NCBI GenBank assembly: GCA_023428365.1
Contig: JAEYYQ010000313.1
Coordinates: 1 to 12,480, forward strand
Length of the DNA stretch: 12,480 nt
Direction of reading: 5' to 3'
Source of the DNA: Pseudomonadota bacterium
Lineage (GTDB): Bacteria; Pseudomonadota; Alphaproteobacteria; Rhizobiales; Hyphomicrobiaceae
Shown: piece by piece, positions 1 to 6,872 of the stretch
Layout: every line of letters starts with the position of its first letter
Numbering within the stretch: position 1 is the stretch's first letter
The notes under the pieces: model-generated
Databases searched by the model: none
Told to the model about the DNA's origin: nothing
The model's input: only the letters and a program-made list of their open reading frames with translations
Made by a program: the position numbers and the translations under genes

Positions 1-533
1 CCCACCCGCAACGCCCGCGCCAGACCCTTGTAGCAGGTCTCGGCTATATGGTGATTGTTGTCGCCGTACAGAGTCGCGACGTGCAGGGTGATCCCGGCAT
101 TCTGCGCAAATGCCTGAAACCACTCACGAAACAGCTCCGTATCCATCTCGCCGACCTTCGGCTGCGAGAAGTCGACCGTCCACACCAGATACGGGCGGCC
201 GGAAACATCCAGCGCGACGCGCGTCAGCGCCTCGTCCATGGCCAGGTGCACATCGGCATAGCGCGTGATACCCGCCTTATCGCCCAAAGCCTTCGCGACG
301 GCCTGGCCCAGCGCGATACCGGTATCCTCGGTGGTGTGATGGAAATCGATGTGCAGGTCGCCCTTGGCCTCGAGCGTAATATCGATCAGCGAGTGCCGGG
401 AGAGTTGCTCCAGCATATGATCGAGAAAACCGACGCCGGTCTTGATGTTGAAGGCACCGGTGCCATCAAGATCGACCGTGACCTTGATCTCGGTTTCCTT
501 GGTTTTGCGCTCGATTGTGGCGGTACGGCTCAC
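1..533 (-). CDS. hisB: Imidazoleglycerol-phosphate dehydratase, 3' end cut off by window edge
   Basis: This cytoplasmic enzyme dehydrates imidazoleglycerol phosphate to imidazoleacetol phosphate in histidine biosynthesis. About 177 codons are visible. The family is usually near 195 residues, so roughly the last 20 lie beyond base 1. Both metal-binding motifs of the family are readable: HHTTED at about residues 65-70 and HHIAE at about residues 161-165. The N-terminal [12 protein letters not shown] and LDGTG segments are also typical. The start is GTG at 533, with an AAGGA ribosome-binding site ten bases upstream and no ATG that would fit the family N-terminus. This is the monofunctional dehydratase; no phosphatase domain precedes it. 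It is divergent from hslV across a 150-base spacer. In many alphaproteobacteria hisH, hisA, hisF and hisE follow, but that part is not visible here. Confidence 0.96.
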   Translation of the reverse strand, partial: MSRTATIERKTKETEIKVTVDLDGTGAFNIKTGVGFLDHMLEQLSRHSLIDITLEAKGDLHIDFHHTTEDTGIALGQAVAKALGDKAGITRYADVHLAMDEALTRVALDVSGRPYLVWTVDFSQPKVGEMDTELFREWFQAFAQNAGITLHVATLYGDNNHHIAETCYKGLARALRV

Positions 534-636
534 GGGAGCAGGGTCCTTAACTTGATTGTTCGAAAACAGCCGTTTATCAGCTAGCGCGCCTGCGGGATAT
601 TGGGAAGCCCTATGCGGCGATCTTCTCCCGCGCCCT

Positions 637-662
637 CTTGCTTTGCTCAGCTTCAGCCCCAA
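637..662 (+). promoter_or_regulatory. Candidate sigma-32 (RpoH) heat-shock promoter of hslV
   Basis: A CTTG core (637-640) is followed after 16 bases by CCCCAA (657-662). This resembles the RpoH consensus of a CTTGAA -35 box and a CCCCAT -10 box about 13-16 bases apart. Transcription would begin around 668-672, leaving a leader of only 12-16 bases before the hslV ATG at 684. Control of hslVU by sigma-32 is established in Escherichia coli. Its use here is inferred from the match by eye and the position. Confidence 0.45.
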
Positions 663-683
663 CCTACGCAATAAGTGTGAACC

Positions 684-1250
684 ATGAGTGATTCATCTTC
701 ATCTTCTGCGCCGGTCTGGCACGGCACCACGATCCTGACTGTCCGGAAGGGCGGGCGGGTGATCATTGCTGGCGATGGACAGGTGAGCTTCGGCGCCACC
801 GTCATGAAGTCCAAGGCACGTAAAGTCCGCTCGCTGTCGCGTGGCGACGTCATTGGCGGTTTTGCAGGCGCCACGGCTGACGCCTTCACCCTGTTTGAGC
901 GGCTGGAAGCGAAGCTGGAGCAGCATCCCGGGCAGCTCATGCGCGCCGCCGTCGAGCTCGCCAAAGACTGGCGCACCGACCGTTATCTGCGCCGCCTGGA
1001 AGCCATGATGATCGTCGCGGACCGGGCGACGACGCTGGTTCTGACCGGCAACGGCGACGTCCTCGAGCCTGAGCACGACGTCATCGGCATCGGCTCCGGT
1101 GGCATGTACGCCCTGGCGGCCGCTCGTGCGCTGCTCGATCAACCCCTCGATGCCGAGGCGATTGCGCGCAAGGCGATGGCGATCGCGGCCGATATCTGCG
1201 TCTATACCAACCAAAATCTCGTCATAGAGAGCTTGCCGAGCGACCGTTAG
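684..1250 (+). CDS. hslV: HslV, peptidase subunit of the ATP-dependent HslVU protease
   Basis: HslV is the cytoplasmic N-terminal-threonine peptidase. It forms a double hexamer capped by the HslU unfoldase and degrades misfolded and regulatory proteins. The protein is 188 residues, against about 176 in E. coli. The extra length is partly a 14-residue leader with a run of five serines before the HG-TT junction. Thr15 is therefore the expected nucleophile after removal of the leader. By alignment to E. coli T1/D17/K33, the catalytic set is Thr15, Asp31 and Lys47. The GDGQVSFG segment and the GSGG loop (about 137-140) are typical of proteasome-type folds. The ATG at 684 is preceded by only a weak ribosome-binding site. 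An SMR gene follows after 36 bases, then hslU, all on the same strand. Confidence 0.97.
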   Translation: MSDSSSSSAPVWHGTTILTVRKGGRVIIAGDGQVSFGATVMKSKARKVRSLSRGDVIGGFAGATADAFTLFERLEAKLEQHPGQLMRAAVELAKDWRTDRYLRRLEAMMIVADRATTLVLTGNGDVLEPEHDVIGIGSGGMYALAAARALLDQPLDAEAIARKAMAIAADICVYTNQNLVIESLPSDR

Positions 1251-1286
1251 GCGAACCCGAGTCCGCGCACACATGGAACACACACG

Positions 1287-1613
1287 ATGATCGCCTGGAC
1301 CTATTTGCTTGCGGCTGGCTTTTGTGAGGTGGTGGCGACCACAGCTTTTCGCTACACGGCGGGCTTCACCAAGATCATCCCGTCGGTCGTGTTCGGCCTG
1401 TCCGTCGCTGCGAGTTTGCTGTTGCTGCAGGCATCGCTGACGGGAATTCCGCTTGGAACCGCCTACGCCGTCTGGACCGGAATTGGGGCAGCCGGCACCG
1501 CCGTATTGGGTATCGCCTATTTCAACGAGCCGACCACGACGATGCGTCTTGTGTTTCTGACGCTGTTGATCGGTTCGATCCTGGGCCTCAAATTTACTGC
1601 GACGTCGCACTAA
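1287..1613 (+). CDS. Small multidrug resistance (SMR) family transporter
   Basis: This 108-residue, four-helix inner-membrane protein is of the EmrE/SugE type. Such proteins work as dual-topology dimers exchanging protons for small cations such as guanidinium or quaternary ammonium compounds. The essential membrane-embedded glutamate is Glu14. Ser43, Tyr60, Trp63 (in [14 protein letters not shown]) and Lys102 (GLK near the C-terminus) match positions typical of the SugE/Gdx branch. Position 17, usually Trp in guanidinium exporters, is Ala, and the surrounding EVVATT resembles the drug-exporting EmrE branch. The subtype and substrate therefore cannot be assigned. The gene sits between hslV (36-base gap) and hslU (14-base gap), so it is probably co-transcribed with the protease. 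I leave the symbol blank for that reason. Confidence 0.93.
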   Translation: MIAWTYLLAAGFCEVVATTAFRYTAGFTKIIPSVVFGLSVAASLLLLQASLTGIPLGTAYAVWTGIGAAGTAVLGIAYFNEPTTTMRLVFLTLLIGSILGLKFTATSH

Positions 1614-1627
1614 GGAGTGGGGGCGCA

Positions 1628-2941
1628 ATGACAACTTTTTCCCCGCGCGAGATCGTCTCGGAACTCGACCGGTACATCGTCGGCCAGAAAGATGCCAAGC
1701 GGGCGGTCGCCATTGCGCTGCGCAATCGCTGGCGCCGTCAGCAGCTCGCCGACGATCTCAAGGAAGAAGTTCAGCCCAAGAACATTCTGATGATCGGGCC
1801 TACCGGCATCGGCAAGACAGAAATTTCGCGCCGGTTGGCGAGGCTTGCGGGCGCGCCGTTCATCAAGGTCGAGGCGACCAAGTTCACCGAAGTCGGTTAC
1901 GTCGGCCGCGATGTCGAATCGATCATCCGCGACCTGGTCGAGGTCGGCATGGCACTGGTGCGCGAATCCAAGCGCAAGGAAGACCGCGCACGCGCCGAGA
2001 AACACGCTGAAGAACGCGTGCTCGACGCATTGGTCGGCGAGAATGCATCATCCGCGACGCGCGAGAGTTTCCGCCGCCGCCTGCGCGACAACGAGCTGAA
2101 CGACAAGGAAATCGAAATTCGCGTCACCGACACGGGTGGCGGAATTCCGATGTTTGATCTGCCTGGCGTTCCTGGTGGCTCGATCGGTGCCGTCAATATC
2201 GGCGACATGCTCGGCAAAGCGTTCGGCGGCCGGCAGAAGACGCGTCGCGTGACCGTCCAGGACAGCTACGAAATTCTGATTGCCGAAGAGAGCGACAAGC
2301 TGATCGACCAGGATCAGATTTCGCAGGAAGCCATCAAGGCCGTTGAAAATGACGGCATCGTTTTCCTCGACGAGATCGACAAGATCTGCTCGCGCAGTGA
2401 TGGCGGCCGGGCCGGAGCCGACGTCTCGCGCGAGGGCGTTCAGCGCGATCTTCTACCATTGATCGAAGGTACGACCGTCTCGACCAAGTACGGTCCGGTG
2501 AAAACCGATCACGTGCTGTTCATTGCATCGGGCGCCTTCCATGTCGCAAAGCCGTCCGACCTTTTGCCGGAATTGCAGGGCCGCCTGCCGATCCGCGTTG
2601 AACTGAAGGCGCTGACGCGCGAGGATTTCCGCCAAATTCTGACGGAACCGGAAGCGAGCCTGATCAAGCAGTACACCGCGCTAATGGCGACGGAAGGCTT
2701 GGACCTCGTCTTCACCGATGACGCCATCGATGCGATTGCCGATACCGCTGTTCAGGTCAACTCTACCGTCGAGAATATCGGTGCCCGTCGTCTGCAAACG
2801 GTGATGGAGCGTATTCTCGACGAAATCTCGTTTGATGCGTCAGACAGATCCGGTCACACGGTGACAATCGACGCGCAGTACGTTCGCGATCGCGTCGGGG
2901 ATCTGGCGAAGAACACCGATCTCAGCAAGTTCATTCTGTAG
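1628..2941 (+). CDS. hslU: HslU, AAA+ unfoldase subunit of the HslVU protease
   Basis: HslU is the hexameric AAA+ ATPase that recognises, unfolds and threads substrates into HslV. It has 437 residues, the normal length. Visible motifs in order are Walker A GPTGIGKT (57-64), pore loop GYVG (90-93), an inserted I-domain (about 110-243), Walker B IVFLDEID (244-251), a sensor-1 region around FIASGAF (298-304), the arginine of LQGRLP (319) and sensor-2 GARRL (385-389). The C-terminal tail DLSKFIL is the kind that docks into pockets on HslV and activates it, so the pair looks functional. A GGAGTGGGGG stretch just before the ATG serves as ribosome-binding site. The stop codon is followed at once by a strong GC-rich hairpin. 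Confidence 0.98.
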   Translation: MTTFSPREIVSELDRYIVGQKDAKRAVAIALRNRWRRQQLADDLKEEVQPKNILMIGPTGIGKTEISRRLARLAGAPFIKVEATKFTEVGYVGRDVESIIRDLVEVGMALVRESKRKEDRARAEKHAEERVLDALVGENASSATRESFRRRLRDNELNDKEIEIRVTDTGGGIPMFDLPGVPGGSIGAVNIGDMLGKAFGGRQKTRRVTVQDSYEILIAEESDKLIDQDQISQEAIKAVENDGIVFLDEIDKICSRSDGGRAGADVSREGVQRDLLPLIEGTTVSTKYGPVKTDHVLFIASGAFHVAKPSDLLPELQGRLPIRVELKALTREDFRQILTEPEASLIKQYTALMATEGLDLVFTDDAIDAIADTAVQVNSTVENIGARRLQTVMERILDEISFDASDRSGHTVTIDAQYVRDRVGDLAKNTDLSKFIL

Positions 2942-2943
2942 CC

Positions 2944-2965
2944 GGCCGCGGAGCCATCCGCGGCC
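2944..2965. terminator. Perfect 9-bp hairpin directly after hslU
   Basis: GGCCGCGGA (2944-2952) and TCCGCGGCC (2957-2965) form a perfect inverted repeat around a four-base loop, starting three bases after the hslU stop. No T-tract follows, so it is not a classical intrinsic terminator. It could protect the mRNA 3' end, pause RNA polymerase, or mark the boundary of the hsl operon. The hairpin is seen directly; the role is inferred. Confidence 0.5.
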
Positions 2966-2985
2966 CATGACCAGGGACGCACCCC

Positions 2986-3550
2986 ATGCCCCGCCTGTTC
3001 AGCGGGATAGAAATTCCCGATCATGTGCGCGACACGCTTGCGCGCCTCAAACAGCCTTTGCCCGGCGCGCGCTGGATCGAGCCTGAGAACTACCACATCA
3101 CGCTGAGATTTGCGGGACATCGACAACCACATTGCGACCGAGTTCGCGCATTTCCTCGATGACATTGAATTTCCGGCCTTCGAATTGCGGCTGTCCGGAA
3201 CCGGCGTGTTCGGCGGCGATGACCCACGTCAACTTTGGGCCGGCCTAGAGCCCAGCTCCGAACTCGATGCTCTTGCCCGCACCCACGAGCGCGCCGCGCG
3301 ATCGGCAGGCCTGCCGCCCGAGCCGCGCAAATTCAAGCCACACGTGACCATCGCCCGGCTCAAGTACTCCAGCCCCGATATCGTCGCCCGCTATCTGCAG
3401 CGAAACGGCGGTTTTCGCAGCGAACCGTTTTTCGTCGGACGATTCGCTTTGTTTTCATCCAAACCGATGGGCGGCGGCGGGCCGTACGTCGTCGAGGAAA
3501 CGTACACGTTGCAGGGCGGCCAGTACGCCGACTACGAAGACGAACCCTGA
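2986..3550 (+). pseudogene. thpR: RNA 2',3'-cyclic phosphodiesterase (ThpR/LigT, 2H family), frameshifted
   Basis: ThpR/LigT enzymes open RNA 2',3'-cyclic phosphates and join 2'-5' RNA ends. Reading from ATG 2986, the first frame gives a typical N-terminus, RLFSGIEIPD, and the first catalytic motif HITL (residues 37-40). At about 3112-3116 homology switches frame. The first frame stops at TGA 3160-3162 after 58 residues. The next frame continues with GDIDNH-like sequence, the second catalytic motif HVTI (codons from 3341) and a typical [13 protein letters not shown]-terminus, ending at 3550. Restoring two bases near 3115 (for example GCGGGCGAC in place of GCGGGAC) gives an intact protein of about 188 residues, near the family norm. 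It is either a recent pseudogene or a sequencing error; the rest is undecayed. It begins 44 bases after hslU. Confidence 0.88.
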
Positions 3551-3572
3551 CCCGTCCAGCAGCGCCGCCGAT

Positions 3573-3578
3573 GGAGGA
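3573..3578 (+). promoter_or_regulatory. Ribosome-binding site that decides the phhB start
   Basis: GGAGGA lies seven bases before ATG 3586. It also overlaps an in-frame upstream ATG at 3571, which has no comparable site of its own. This favours 3586 as the true start. Confidence 0.7.
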
Positions 3579-3585
3579 TCGCGAC

Positions 3586-3882
3586 ATGCCAAAGAAATTG
3601 ACCGATGACGCGCGCCGTCAGGCGTTGGAGCGACTGCAAGGTTGGCAATTGGTCGATGGCCGCGATGCGATGACCAAGCAATTCAAATTCGCGGATTTCA
3701 ACGCAGCCTTCGCTTTCATGACACGTGCTGCGCTCGCCGCGGAAAAAATGGACCATCATCCGGAATGGTCCAACGTCTGGAATCGCGTCAACGTCACCCT
3801 GACCACGCATGATGCAGGTGGCTTGACCGAACGCGACATCGCTCTTGCCGAAGCCATGGATAAGTTCGCGAAATCAGCGTGA
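3586..3882 (+). CDS. phhB: 4a-hydroxytetrahydrobiopterin dehydratase (pterin carbinolamine dehydratase)
   Basis: This small cytoplasmic enzyme (98 residues) dehydrates 4a-hydroxytetrahydropterin, regenerating the cofactor of aromatic amino acid hydroxylases. It may also act in molybdopterin or folate salvage. The family signature is clear: MDHHPEW (His57, His58), then NRVNVTL, His75 in TLTTH, and GGLTERD ending at Asp84. The position usually held by Tyr in NVYNRV is Trp65. The start is ATG 3586, chosen because GGAGGA precedes it at ideal distance; an alternative in-frame ATG at 3571 would add five residues. It lies 35 bases after the frameshifted thpR on the same strand and converges with the DUF2865 gene, with a ten-base gap. 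No phenylalanine hydroxylase gene is visible nearby. Confidence 0.95.
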   Translation: MPKKLTDDARRQALERLQGWQLVDGRDAMTKQFKFADFNAAFAFMTRAALAAEKMDHHPEWSNVWNRVNVTLTTHDAGGLTERDIALAEAMDKFAKSA

Positions 3883-3892
3883 GGCGGGTAGT

Positions 3893-4789
3893 CTAGCGAT
3901 ACCGGCTCGCGCGCCGTGAACGGCTGCTCGGCTGCCTTGGGGCCGCCCCGGCAGCAACGTCCTGATCTGATATCGTGCCGGCGGCGTGCAATTCTTTTAG
4001 CTCATTGCGAGCCTCGACGTCACCCTTGCGGCTTTTCTCCTGAAGTCCGTAGACGCGATGCCGCTCCAGCGAAGCGGGCTCCCAAGGTTGGGGCTTACAC
4101 GCGCACGACTCATCGTAGGTCGTCCGATATTTATAGGCATTCGGCAGCTCACTGTAGGACTTGCCGTCGATATCGTGCATTTCCATCGGATCGGTATCAC
4201 TATCGGGAAACACGAACAGCTTTGCGGGCGAGGTGCAACTGCGCTCACACGTCTGCTGATCCTTGTCGAAATTTCTCGAGGTTGTAGAAAAACTCACAGG
4301 AAACGACGACCCATCGCAGAGCCGCACACAGACCGTCCGATAGGTGCCCGAGCTCGAACGCGAACTTCTGCTGCTCCCCCTGCGGCTCCGATTATTCTCA
4401 TCCCCGTACACGTCGAACAGGCCTACCCGGCTCGGCGCGTCGTAGGAGGATTGAGACCGACTACGGCGCTCGCGGCGCGACGATGATCCCGAGGAGTAGG
4501 AGGAATTCGATGACGAGGAGCCGCTGCTGTTATTGCGGAACATACGCTTGACGCCCGCCATCCACTCGTCGTCCTCAAGGACAACCGATTGCTTGGTGAA
4601 CTCCCTCGCAGACTCCGTCCGTTCACCCCCTATTACGGCCGCCGCCATGAAACGGCTGCCAGTTGACAGGGCCGCGTGTCCGAGCCACGCTGTCACAACC
4701 AAAGCGAGAGTCAATCCTCCCAGATATCCAGAGATTGTAAACAGGCGGACACGGCCCGTACGCGGGAAGAAAATCGAACGCTTCGTCAT
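3893..4789 (-). CDS. DUF2865 domain protein, membrane-anchored, Ser/Arg-rich, function unknown
   Basis: The protein has 298 residues. A hydrophobic segment at about residues 17-41, after a basic N-terminus, looks like a signal anchor or uncleaved signal. Residues 86-149 are a low-complexity stretch rich in Ser, Arg and Asn, split by a short SRVGLFDVYGDEN segment. The conserved domain spans about 149-250: YRTVCVRLCDG, PVSFSTTSRNF, CERSC, a KLFVFPDSD segment, SELPNAYKYRTTYDESCACKP and RHRVYGL. Its six cysteines (154, 158, 181, 185, 229, 231) could form disulfides if the domain is periplasmic. The domain pattern matches DUF2865, known to me from Hyphomicrobiales; no function is established that I know of. 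The C-terminus is again Ser/Arg-rich. The SDR gene lies 111 bases upstream on the same strand. The ribosome-binding site before the ATG is weak. Confidence 0.87.
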   Translation of the reverse strand: MTKRSIFFPRTGRVRLFTISGYLGGLTLALVVTAWLGHAALSTGSRFMAAAVIGGERTESAREFTKQSVVLEDDEWMAGVKRMFRNNSSGSSSSNSSYSSGSSSRRERRSRSQSSYDAPSRVGLFDVYGDENNRSRRGSSRSSRSSSGTYRTVCVRLCDGSSFPVSFSTTSRNFDKDQQTCERSCTSPAKLFVFPDSDTDPMEMHDIDGKSYSELPNAYKYRTTYDESCACKPQPWEPASLERHRVYGLQEKSRKGDVEARNELKELHAAGTISDQDVAAGAAPRQPSSRSRRASRYR

Positions 4790-4814
4790 TACGCACTTAC
4801 TATCCTACTGGCCC

Positions 4815-4836
4815 GTGGTTCGTCGCAACGAGCCAC
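4815..4836. repeat. Inverted repeat upstream of the DUF2865 gene
   Basis: GTGGTTCGT (4815-4823) and ACGAGCCAC (4828-4836) pair around a CGCA loop with one imperfect position (G-U on the plus-strand RNA, A/C on the minus-strand RNA). It lies in the 111-base gap between the SDR gene and the DUF2865 gene. It may be a processing or terminating hairpin for the SDR transcript, or a protein-binding site. There is no T-tract. Confidence 0.35.
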
Positions 4837-4900
4837 CGCGAGCCCGCGAACACACAAGTGCTCACAGGCTCAAAACGTTCCGAAAAAATCGGTACTCACC

Positions 4901-5686
4901 TCATCTTGGCGCGAGCCGGATTGCGCCATCCAAGCGTAAGCTTACGCCATTCAACATGATGTTTTCGCAAATATGCGTGGCGAGCATCGCATATTCGGAT
5001 GGATCACCGAGGCGAGAGGGAAATGGCACGGTCGCCGCGAGGGAATTGCGCGCCTCTTCCGGAAGCCCATCGAACATCGGCGTATGAAACAATCCCGGCA
5101 AAATGCTGCAAACACGGACGCCATCGCGCGCCAAATCTCGTGCGATCGGAAGCGTCATTGCCGCCACGCCACCTTTCGATGCGGCGTAGGCGACCTGTCC
5201 CATCTGGCCGTCTTCCGCAGCCACAGAGGCCGTATTGATAATAACCCCGCGCTCTCCATCTGGCGGCAGCGCTGGCAACGCCATCATTCCAGCCGCGCAT
5301 TTTGAGATCATCAGAAACGTCCCGATAAGATTGATCTCAATAACCTTGGTGAAACTGGCCAGATCGTGCGGTTCGATCGCCCCGGTTTCCTTCACGCGAC
5401 GCGCGATCCGCTTGCCGATTGCAATGCCCGCGCAGTTGACCAGGATCCGCTCTTGGCCATGAGCAGATCGGACCTTCGCAAGGGCCGCCTCGACGCTGCT
5501 TTCACTGGTGACATCACAGCGCGCGAACGTACCGCCAATTTTTCCGGCAACCGCTTGTCCGGCTGTTTCATTGAGATCGAAGATGCTGACCTTGACCCCT
5601 TTCGCTGCGAGGGCTGCGGCCGTCGCCGCGCCCAGGCCCGAAGCACCGCCGGTGACGACAGCGGCAATATCCTGACCCAGCATCAT
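4901..5686 (-). CDS. Short-chain dehydrogenase, HSD17B10-like 3-hydroxyacyl-CoA dehydrogenase
   Basis: This is a 261-residue classical SDR with a Rossmann fold. NAD(H) binding is shown by TGGASGLG (12-19) and NCAG (84-87). The catalytic residues are Ser154 in NTASVAA, and Tyr167 and Lys171 in YAASKGG. Substrate-side segments GVIINTASVAAEDGQ, TLPIARDLA, PGLFHTPM, PFPSRLGDPSEYA and LDGAIR closely match the type II 3-hydroxyacyl-CoA dehydrogenase family (human HSD17B10). These oxidise short or branched 3-hydroxyacyl-CoA in fatty acid and isoleucine breakdown. The start is the first ATG of an ATG-ATG pair, with GGAGG nine bases upstream. The gene is divergent from the threonine aldolase across 139 bases. 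The substrate is inferred from family resemblance and could differ. Confidence 0.92.
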   Translation of the reverse strand: MMLGQDIAAVVTGGASGLGAATAAALAAKGVKVSIFDLNETAGQAVAGKIGGTFARCDVTSESSVEAALAKVRSAHGQERILVNCAGIAIGKRIARRVKETGAIEPHDLASFTKVIEINLIGTFLMISKCAAGMMALPALPPDGERGVIINTASVAAEDGQMGQVAYAASKGGVAAMTLPIARDLARDGVRVCSILPGLFHTPMFDGLPEEARNSLAATVPFPSRLGDPSEYAMLATHICENIMLNGVSLRLDGAIRLAPR

Positions 5687-5825
5687 GACGCAATACCTCC
5701 CAGGCGGACGATCTATGCTTGAACGTCATAAGGAGGCCCGCGTCATCCGTAAAGTCGCATAGCCCTTGCAAGCTGGCCCACCAGCGGTCTTTGATGGGCG
5801 CCTTGCGAATTAACGGAGCACAGCC

Positions 5826-6872
5826 TTGTCCCGCAACCGTCTGATCGACCTTTACAGTGATACTGGCACCCGCCCAACTGCTGCGATGCGCCAGGCGATT
5901 GCGTCTGCCGAAGTCGGCGATGAGCAGCGCGGAGAAGATCCGACAACGGTTGCTCTGCAAGAGCGCGTGGCCGATCTTCTCGGCAAGGAGGCCGCACTTC
6001 TGCTTCCCTCTGGCACGATGTGCAATCAGGTTGCTCTGCTCGTACATTGCCGAAAAGGCGACGAGGTTATCGGCGCCGCCTACACGCACGTGTTCTCATC
6101 GGAAGGCGGCGGAGGATCGGCATTCGCAGGCGTGCAGACGTGGCCGATTACGTGCGACAACGGCATTTTCTCAGCCGAACAGATGATTGGTGCAATCCGT
6201 CCGCTTACCCGGCATTGCCCCATTAGCCGCCTGGTCGTGATCGAACAGACCAACAATCGCGGCGGCGGCGCCATCTGGCCGCTAGATAAAATCAATGCCG
6301 TCGCTGAAGCAGCGCACGCGCGCGGCTTGATCGTTCATATGGATGGCGCGCGCATTCTCAATGCAGCGGTCTCCAGCGGAACGCCCGCCAAGGAGATGGC
6401 GAAGAATTGCGATACGGTCTGGCTTGATCTGTCCAAGGGATTGGGCTGCCCGATCGGCGGCGTTCTTGCCGGATCGCGCGCATTTATCGAAGAAGCCTGG
6501 CGCTGGAAGCAGCGGATGGGCGGCGCCATGCGGCAGTCCGGCATCATCGCCGCCGCTGGCCTTTATGCCTTGGACCACCACGTCGAACGGCTCGCTGAAG
6601 ATCACGCCAACGCTGCGCTTCTGGCCCAGCTGATCGGCCGGATCGACGGTGTACGTCTCATGACACCGAAGCCTGAGACCAACATCGTCTATTTCGATAT
6701 CGAGATCCCGGGCTTCACATCCAAGGACCTCACCGCTGCGCTACTGGAACAGAACGTGCGCATGGGTACGCCTTATGGCGGCATCCGCGCGGTCACACAT
6801 CTCGACGTGACGCGCGCGGACATGGAAGCCGCGGCAGAAACACTCGGCCGCGTGCTTGCGAGCAAACGCTGA
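5826..6872 (+). CDS. ltaE: Low-specificity L-threonine aldolase (PLP-dependent)
   Basis: This fold-type I PLP enzyme cleaves L-threonine and L-allo-threonine to glycine and acetaldehyde. It has 348 residues, the expected length. It carries the N-terminal family block DLYSDTGTRPT (usual form DLRSDTVTRP, so two positions differ), the PLP ring-stacking region YTHVFSSEGGG around His88, HMDGAR with Asp173 and Arg176, and DLSKGLGCPIGG with Lys204 as the Schiff-base lysine. VTHLDVT near the C-terminus is also typical. The start must be TTG 5826: an in-frame TAA lies 15 bases upstream, and the next ATG (5886) would remove the conserved N-terminal block. A CGGAG ribosome-binding site precedes it. Its stop codon directly abuts the stop of the opposing TRAP permease gene. 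Confidence 0.95.
   Translation: MSRNRLIDLYSDTGTRPTAAMRQAIASAEVGDEQRGEDPTTVALQERVADLLGKEAALLLPSGTMCNQVALLVHCRKGDEVIGAAYTHVFSSEGGGGSAFAGVQTWPITCDNGIFSAEQMIGAIRPLTRHCPISRLVVIEQTNNRGGGAIWPLDKINAVAEAAHARGLIVHMDGARILNAAVSSGTPAKEMAKNCDTVWLDLSKGLGCPIGGVLAGSRAFIEEAWRWKQRMGGAMRQSGIIAAAGLYALDHHVERLAEDHANAALLAQLIGRIDGVRLMTPKPETNIVYFDIEIPGFTSKDLTAALLEQNVRMGTPYGGIRAVTHLDVTRADMEAAAETLGRVLASKR

Noticed and set aside
48..584. A 178-codon plus-strand frame at the left edge.
   Set aside because: It is the antisense shadow of hisB, whose HHTTED and HHIAE motifs are on the minus strand.
699..1634. A 311-codon minus-strand frame across hslV and the SMR gene.
   Set aside because: It spans two well-supported plus-strand genes and its composition is that of an antisense frame.
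3100..3165. Programmed ribosomal frameshifting in thpR.
   Set aside because: No slippery heptamer or stop-codon-plus-stimulator arrangement is visible at the junction, and the family is not known for recoding. Mutation or sequencing error is simpler.
4880..4892. Small CCGA/TCGG palindrome with an A-run loop after the SDR gene as an intrinsic terminator.
   Set aside because: A four-base stem with T-rich sequence only in the loop is too weak to support a terminator call.
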